This document shows positions 3,916 through 6,647 of a DNA stretch of 6,647 bases, in pieces. Every line of letters starts with the position of its first letter. Position 1 is the stretch's first letter. Under the pieces are notes generated by a model. That model had not been told where the DNA came from, ran no database searches, and saw only the letters and a program-made list of their open reading frames with translations. The position numbers and the translations under genes were made by a program. Source of the DNA: Clostridiales bacterium (GTDB taxonomy: Bacteria; Bacillota; Clostridia; UBA1381); the NCBI GenBank assembly GCA_003453455.1, contig DMLG01000152.1:1-6647 (forward strand). Reading direction: 5' to 3'.

Positions 3916-5230
3916 ATCCTTCTTCCTTTCTTTGAAGTCCTAAAAGGTTCTTTTTTGCTTTTTGCTCCTCTTCGCCGAAATACCACGCGCGCATCTCCCA
4001 TGGACTTATGATTTCTTTTTCCAAAAGACGCATTTTCTCTTCAAATTCTGTCTTTCTGTCTGCAATAATGCTGTCATCAAAGTCAAAAGAAAGATAGAAT
4101 TCTCCGCTTGGAGCAAGTTCATACAAATCTGTAAGCGCATCCATCGCATATACAAGTTCATAAAGTCCGCTCTTTATAGATGTCTGAATATCGCATATAT
4201 GCGTATAACTTCTCTGCTTTGACGCACGGAATTCTTCTGCCGTTCTGTCTATGTTTTCTATGTTGGAAATAGTGCCATAGGCAAGTCCTGTGCCGAATTC
4301 AATACGCCTTAAAATTTCGTTTAGCCCATCCTTTATTTGCGATACGCGGATTTCAGGAGTCCAATCCTTGAAAAGTGTATCATCGCCGGAATTTAACATT
4401 TTGTAAAGCCTCTTATCGGGAAGACTTTTTTCACCGTTTTTGTCGCGTCTTACAGCACTTTCATCAATATAAAGCGCTCGCTCGCCGCTTTCAAATTCCC
4501 ATATAAGACGCTCATACTGCTTTTCGGCGTCATCAATAAGAGGAACTACGCGCGCATACACAGAAACTCCCAAAGGCGATGAAATGTCCACGCTGTTTGC
4601 CATCGGCATTTTTATATACGCAAAAAGCGGTCTTTCCACTCCCTCGCATATGATTTGCGGTTCAATATCCTTCCAGAATTCTGTTTCTGAAAGGGAAATC
4701 TGTTTTCCCAAATCTCCTGTTTGTGCGGATATAAAAGCGCTGTTCCGGATTATGTAGCTCTTCCCCTCAAAGCTGTGGCGCTCAATCCTTGTATAGATAT
4801 TTTTACCTGATATAAATCTGTCCAAAAAGATTGCATCGGTAATTTTTCCTGTTTCATCGAATTCAATAGGCACAAAATTTTCTGCTTCAATTCTGCTTAC
4901 AAGTATCCGTCCGCCTGAAACATACGGTTTTAAAACAATTCCGCCTTTTGCACATGCTGCTTCGACTGATGTACGCATACTTTTTAATGTATCTTTATAG
5001 AAACGGTTTAAGAATTCCGCACGGCAAGAGCCGGAAATTTCCGACTTCATTTCAAGTGTTGCTAAGCGTGCAGTTTCGGAGGCAATCGAGGAGGCAAGCG
5101 ATAGCTTGCTGTTTTGATGATACAGCCTGTCCCATAGCTGTATTGAGGCGCTCATAGCATCATTTTGGGTAATGCCGCAGGATGCGAGATAGTTTTTTAA
5201 GCTGAAAATGCTTATCACCTTCTTAATCAT
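3896..5230 (-). CDS. Phage portal protein (A118 / SPP1 gp6-like)
   Basis: This 444-residue protein resembles the A118-type portal family (SPP1 gp6-like). Portal proteins form the 12-mer at one capsid vertex through which the terminase pumps DNA and to which the neck attaches. Visible features are the N-terminal AMSASIQLWDRLYHQ helix (about 25-39), a LASSIASETARLATLEMK helix (about 44-61), the GGIVLKPYVSGGRILVSRIE beta segment, an SPLGVSVYARVVPLIDDAEK helix region (about 218-237), and the TGLAYGTISN element (about 315-324) followed by ENIDRTAEEFRASKQRSY, the stem/tunnel part typical of the family. The last 60 residues are acidic then basic. Length is close to normal. The ATG (5230-5228) lies six bases after the TerL stop with no clear Shine-Dalgarno, so translational coupling is likely. 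The gene ends overlapping the scaffold gene by 20 bases. Confidence 0.9.
   Translation of the reverse strand: MIKKVISIFSLKNYLASCGITQNDAMSASIQLWDRLYHQNSKLSLASSIASETARLATLEMKSEISGSCRAEFLNRFYKDTLKSMRTSVEAACAKGGIVLKPYVSGGRILVSRIEAENFVPIEFDETGKITDAIFLDRFISGKNIYTRIERHSFEGKSYIIRNSAFISAQTGDLGKQISLSETEFWKDIEPQIICEGVERPLFAYIKMPMANSVDISSPLGVSVYARVVPLIDDAEKQYERLIWEFESGERALYIDESAVRRDKNGEKSLPDKRLYKMLNSGDDTLFKDWTPEIRVSQIKDGLNEILRRIEFGTGLAYGTISNIENIDRTAEEFRASKQRSYTHICDIQTSIKSGLYELVYAMDALTDLYELAPSGEFYLSFDFDDSIIADRKTEFEEKMRLLEKEIISPWEMRAWYFGEEEQKAKKNLLGLQRKEEGYEKKGN
4192..4203. repeat. 12-bp perfect palindrome inside the portal gene
   Basis: CGCATATATGCG reads the same on both strands and shares the core GCATATATGC with the palindrome at 333-344. 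It lies within coding sequence for the portal, so it may be a chance consequence of codon choice. Confidence 0.35.
5187..5203 (-). repeat. 17-bp repeat, copy 2 (portal gene start)
   Basis: Identical to 1873-1889 and also close to a start codon, at portal residues 10-15 within the nine-residue match SLKNYLASC (10-18). The portal N-terminal extension carrying it is not a part of the protein I can match to the family. Confidence 0.5.
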
Positions 5231-5236
5231 ATTGTT

Positions 5237-6403
5237 TTACCAAATTTTCTTTAAAATCGTATAGCAAAAATACCTCAAATCGTCCATAGCGTGGTCATTT
5301 TGTTTAATGGGGCGGTCATTTTCCGACTGTTCGTCCCAACGATATGCGGTAAATTCTGCTAAAATTGCACGGCAGTCGGGGTGAATTTTTATTTTTTCGT
5401 CGGATAAAAGTCCTGCCGTAAATCTGATGCCGTCGATAACATCGTTTTTTGCTTTCTTTACCAAAAACCGTCCGTGGCGGCGGATAGTTTCGATAAAGCT
5501 TGCGGCAGACGGGTCAATGACTATGTAGCTTATAGATAAATTTCCTGCAAGCTTTTTAAGCTCTTTATAATATTCCTCATCTGTCATCTGCCGTCCGCTC
5601 TTTCTTCCGTCGTGATAGAATTCGCGAATTCTGAAAGCTGTACCGCCTTTTACACACCATAAGCCCATACTGCAAGGGTTTAGAGTTCCATAGTCTATTG
5701 AAATATAATATTCACCTGTATTCGGGATATCGGTTGTTATATGCCTTTCTTGTGAAAACATCGGATATATAAGTCCTTCGGCTATTGCCCATTTACCCAG
5801 TATAAAGCGTTCAAAATAAACCGTTCCGCGATACTCGCGCTCTAAGTTTTTTACAAAAGTTTCAGAAAGCATCGGATTATCATAGATTGTATAATGCTGC
5901 CTGAAAATATCCGCATCGCTTTCTAAAAACTTCAAAAACCAATGATTTGGGCTTTCGGGATTGCAGGTACCGTCAAAAACAGAATTTGGCTTGTCAAGAC
6001 GGGATTTCAGCATGGAAAAAACATCTTCATTCCAGGTTGTAATCTCATCTCCGTAACAGTATTCTATCCCTGCGCCTTGCAGTTTTGAAACCTGGGTTAT
6101 TTTGTCTGCACCTAAGGCGTGACACTTTTTCCCAAAAAGCATTACTGTATTGTCGCTGCCAATACTTCCTACCAGCCTATCACCCCATATAGCCTGCATA
6201 GGTTCTAAAATATTACGTGAAAGTGTACCCTTGGTGTTCCCCAAAAGTACAATAAGCCCCTCGCCCCGGCAAGCTAAAATCCGTCTTGGAATCAGGAAAT
6301 AATCAAGATATGTTTTTCCGCTCCTCGTTGCTCCCTCCTTGATATTCCACCTGTGATGCGCTTCTTTCCAAAACTCCTTTTGCTTATCGGTCAGCCTCAG
6401 CAT
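5237..6403 (-). CDS. terL: Terminase large subunit, PBSX type
   Basis: A 388-residue packaging motor with both domains intact. The ATPase has Walker A GATRSGKT (24-31), Walker B in IEYCYGDE (113-120, D119 and E120) and the coupling motif in GTCNPESPNHW (145-155). The RNase H-like nuclease has its acidic residues at D237 (ISIDYG), D297 (IVIDPS) and D374 (HAMDDLRYF). This matches the PBSX-type TerL family; it is slightly shorter than many members (about 420-440), with no key motif missing. The enzyme docks on the portal, cuts concatemeric phage DNA and drives it into the procapsid with ATP. The ATG (6403-6401) has GGGAG (6414-6410) six bases upstream and overlaps the terS gene by 20 bases; the N-terminus LTDKQKEFWKEAHHRWNIKEG fits the family. 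Cos or headful packaging cannot be told from this. Confidence 0.95.
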   Translation of the reverse strand: MLRLTDKQKEFWKEAHHRWNIKEGATRSGKTYLDYFLIPRRILACRGEGLIVLLGNTKGTLSRNILEPMQAIWGDRLVGSIGSDNTVMLFGKKCHALGADKITQVSKLQGAGIEYCYGDEITTWNEDVFSMLKSRLDKPNSVFDGTCNPESPNHWFLKFLESDADIFRQHYTIYDNPMLSETFVKNLEREYRGTVYFERFILGKWAIAEGLIYPMFSQERHITTDIPNTGEYYISIDYGTLNPCSMGLWCVKGGTAFRIREFYHDGRKSGRQMTDEEYYKELKKLAGNLSISYIVIDPSAASFIETIRRHGRFLVKKAKNDVIDGIRFTAGLLSDEKIKIHPDCRAILAEFTAYRWDEQSENDRPIKQNDHAMDDLRYFCYTILKKIW

Positions 6404-6647
6404 CTATTTCTCCCATAATTTTGTCAAGGCGTCTGAAAACCTCGTTATCATTATCCTGCGGCTTATCACGCCATTTGTCGGGACAACGGTTTTTTAGCCA
6501 AGCCGACGCAGCGGTAACATCGGGCGGAACCTCTTTCGAAACCGTTGTAACCTCCTCCTGTCCGTTTGCTTTTACAACGCGCTTTTCTTCTGAAACATAA
6601 AACCCGAGTGCCTTTTTTAAAAGTGCCTCCTCAACCATGGCGTCGGT
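6384..6647 (-). CDS. terS: Terminase small subunit, C-terminal part (5' end beyond the window)
   Basis: The frame is open to the right edge and reads TDAMVEEALLKKALGF at its visible start, then a basic hairpin with VVKANGQEEVTT, and VPPDVTAASAWLKNRCPDKW (about 40-59 from the internal Met), ending in an acidic helix. The pattern of 'MVEqALlkkAlGy ... vpPDttAaifWLKNRkPdeWrdK' is characteristic of terminase small subunits of Bacillota phages, which bind the packaging start site as a ring and hand DNA to TerL. An ATG at 6638-6636 would give only 84 residues, without the N-terminal DNA-binding helix-turn-helix; since the frame continues upstream and family members carry an N-terminal domain, I treat the gene as cut by the window edge. 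Its TAA (6386-6384) lies inside terL. Confidence 0.85.
   Translation of the reverse strand, partial: TDAMVEEALLKKALGFYVSEEKRVVKANGQEEVTTVSKEVPPDVTAASAWLKNRCPDKWRDKPQDNDNEVFRRLDKIMGEIDAEADR

Noticed and set aside
3962..5157. Plus-strand frames at 3962-4222 and 4948-5157
   Set aside because: Both are antisense to the well-supported portal gene.
1..6647. CRISPR array, tRNA, insertion sequence, attachment site, or defence/anti-defence cargo gene
   Set aside because: I looked on both strands and saw no regularly spaced repeats, cloverleaf, transposase or recombinase motif, and all genes fit the morphogenesis order with no extra cargo.

Overview
The window is part of the late (morphogenesis) operon of a tailed, siphovirus-like bacteriophage or prophage. 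Every convincing gene is on the minus strand, so transcription runs from the right edge (6647) to the left edge (1). The order is the classic one: terminase small subunit, terminase large subunit, portal, scaffold, major capsid protein, head-tail connector, head-closure protein, tail terminator, major tail protein, Gp15-type tail chaperone, then a gene leaving the window that looks tape-measure related. Protein resemblances point to the Listeria A118 / Clostridia type of phage that infects Bacillota: a PBSX-type TerL, an A118-type portal, a GP20 scaffold, an N4-gp56-type capsid protein and a Gp15 chaperone. The modest GC content, AAGGAG-type ribosome binding sites and many cysteines in structural proteins fit a strictly anaerobic Clostridia host, but no host gene is visible, so host and integration state are inference.

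Layout. 6384-6647 is the C-terminal part of TerS (open at the right edge) and 5237-6403 is TerL; together they form the DNA packaging motor. 3896-5230 is the portal, 3472-3915 the scaffold and 2545-3420 the major capsid protein, which make the procapsid. 2204-2533, 1905-2207 and 1482-1904 form the neck and tail-end proteins. 960-1442 is the tail tube protein, 353-931 the chaperone, and 1-312 the first 104 codons of a probable tape-measure-related protein. Genes overlap (20 bp twice, ATGA once), abut, or are separated by at most 51 bp. There is no gene-free stretch of 300 bases, no tRNA, no CRISPR, no insertion sequence and no convincing promoter or terminator, so the region is probably read as one transcript.

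I found no entirely new system; this is a recognisable head-tail module. The details worth checking are: a canonical A AAA AAG slippery heptamer in the chaperone gene that would yield a 92-residue short form, the only sign of the usual two-product tail chaperone here; an apparently missing HK97-gp10-like neck gene; a tape-measure candidate that opens directly with motifs normally found far inside such proteins; a hairpin next to the ribosome binding site of the tail tube gene; and a mini-ORF overlapping the capsid gene start.
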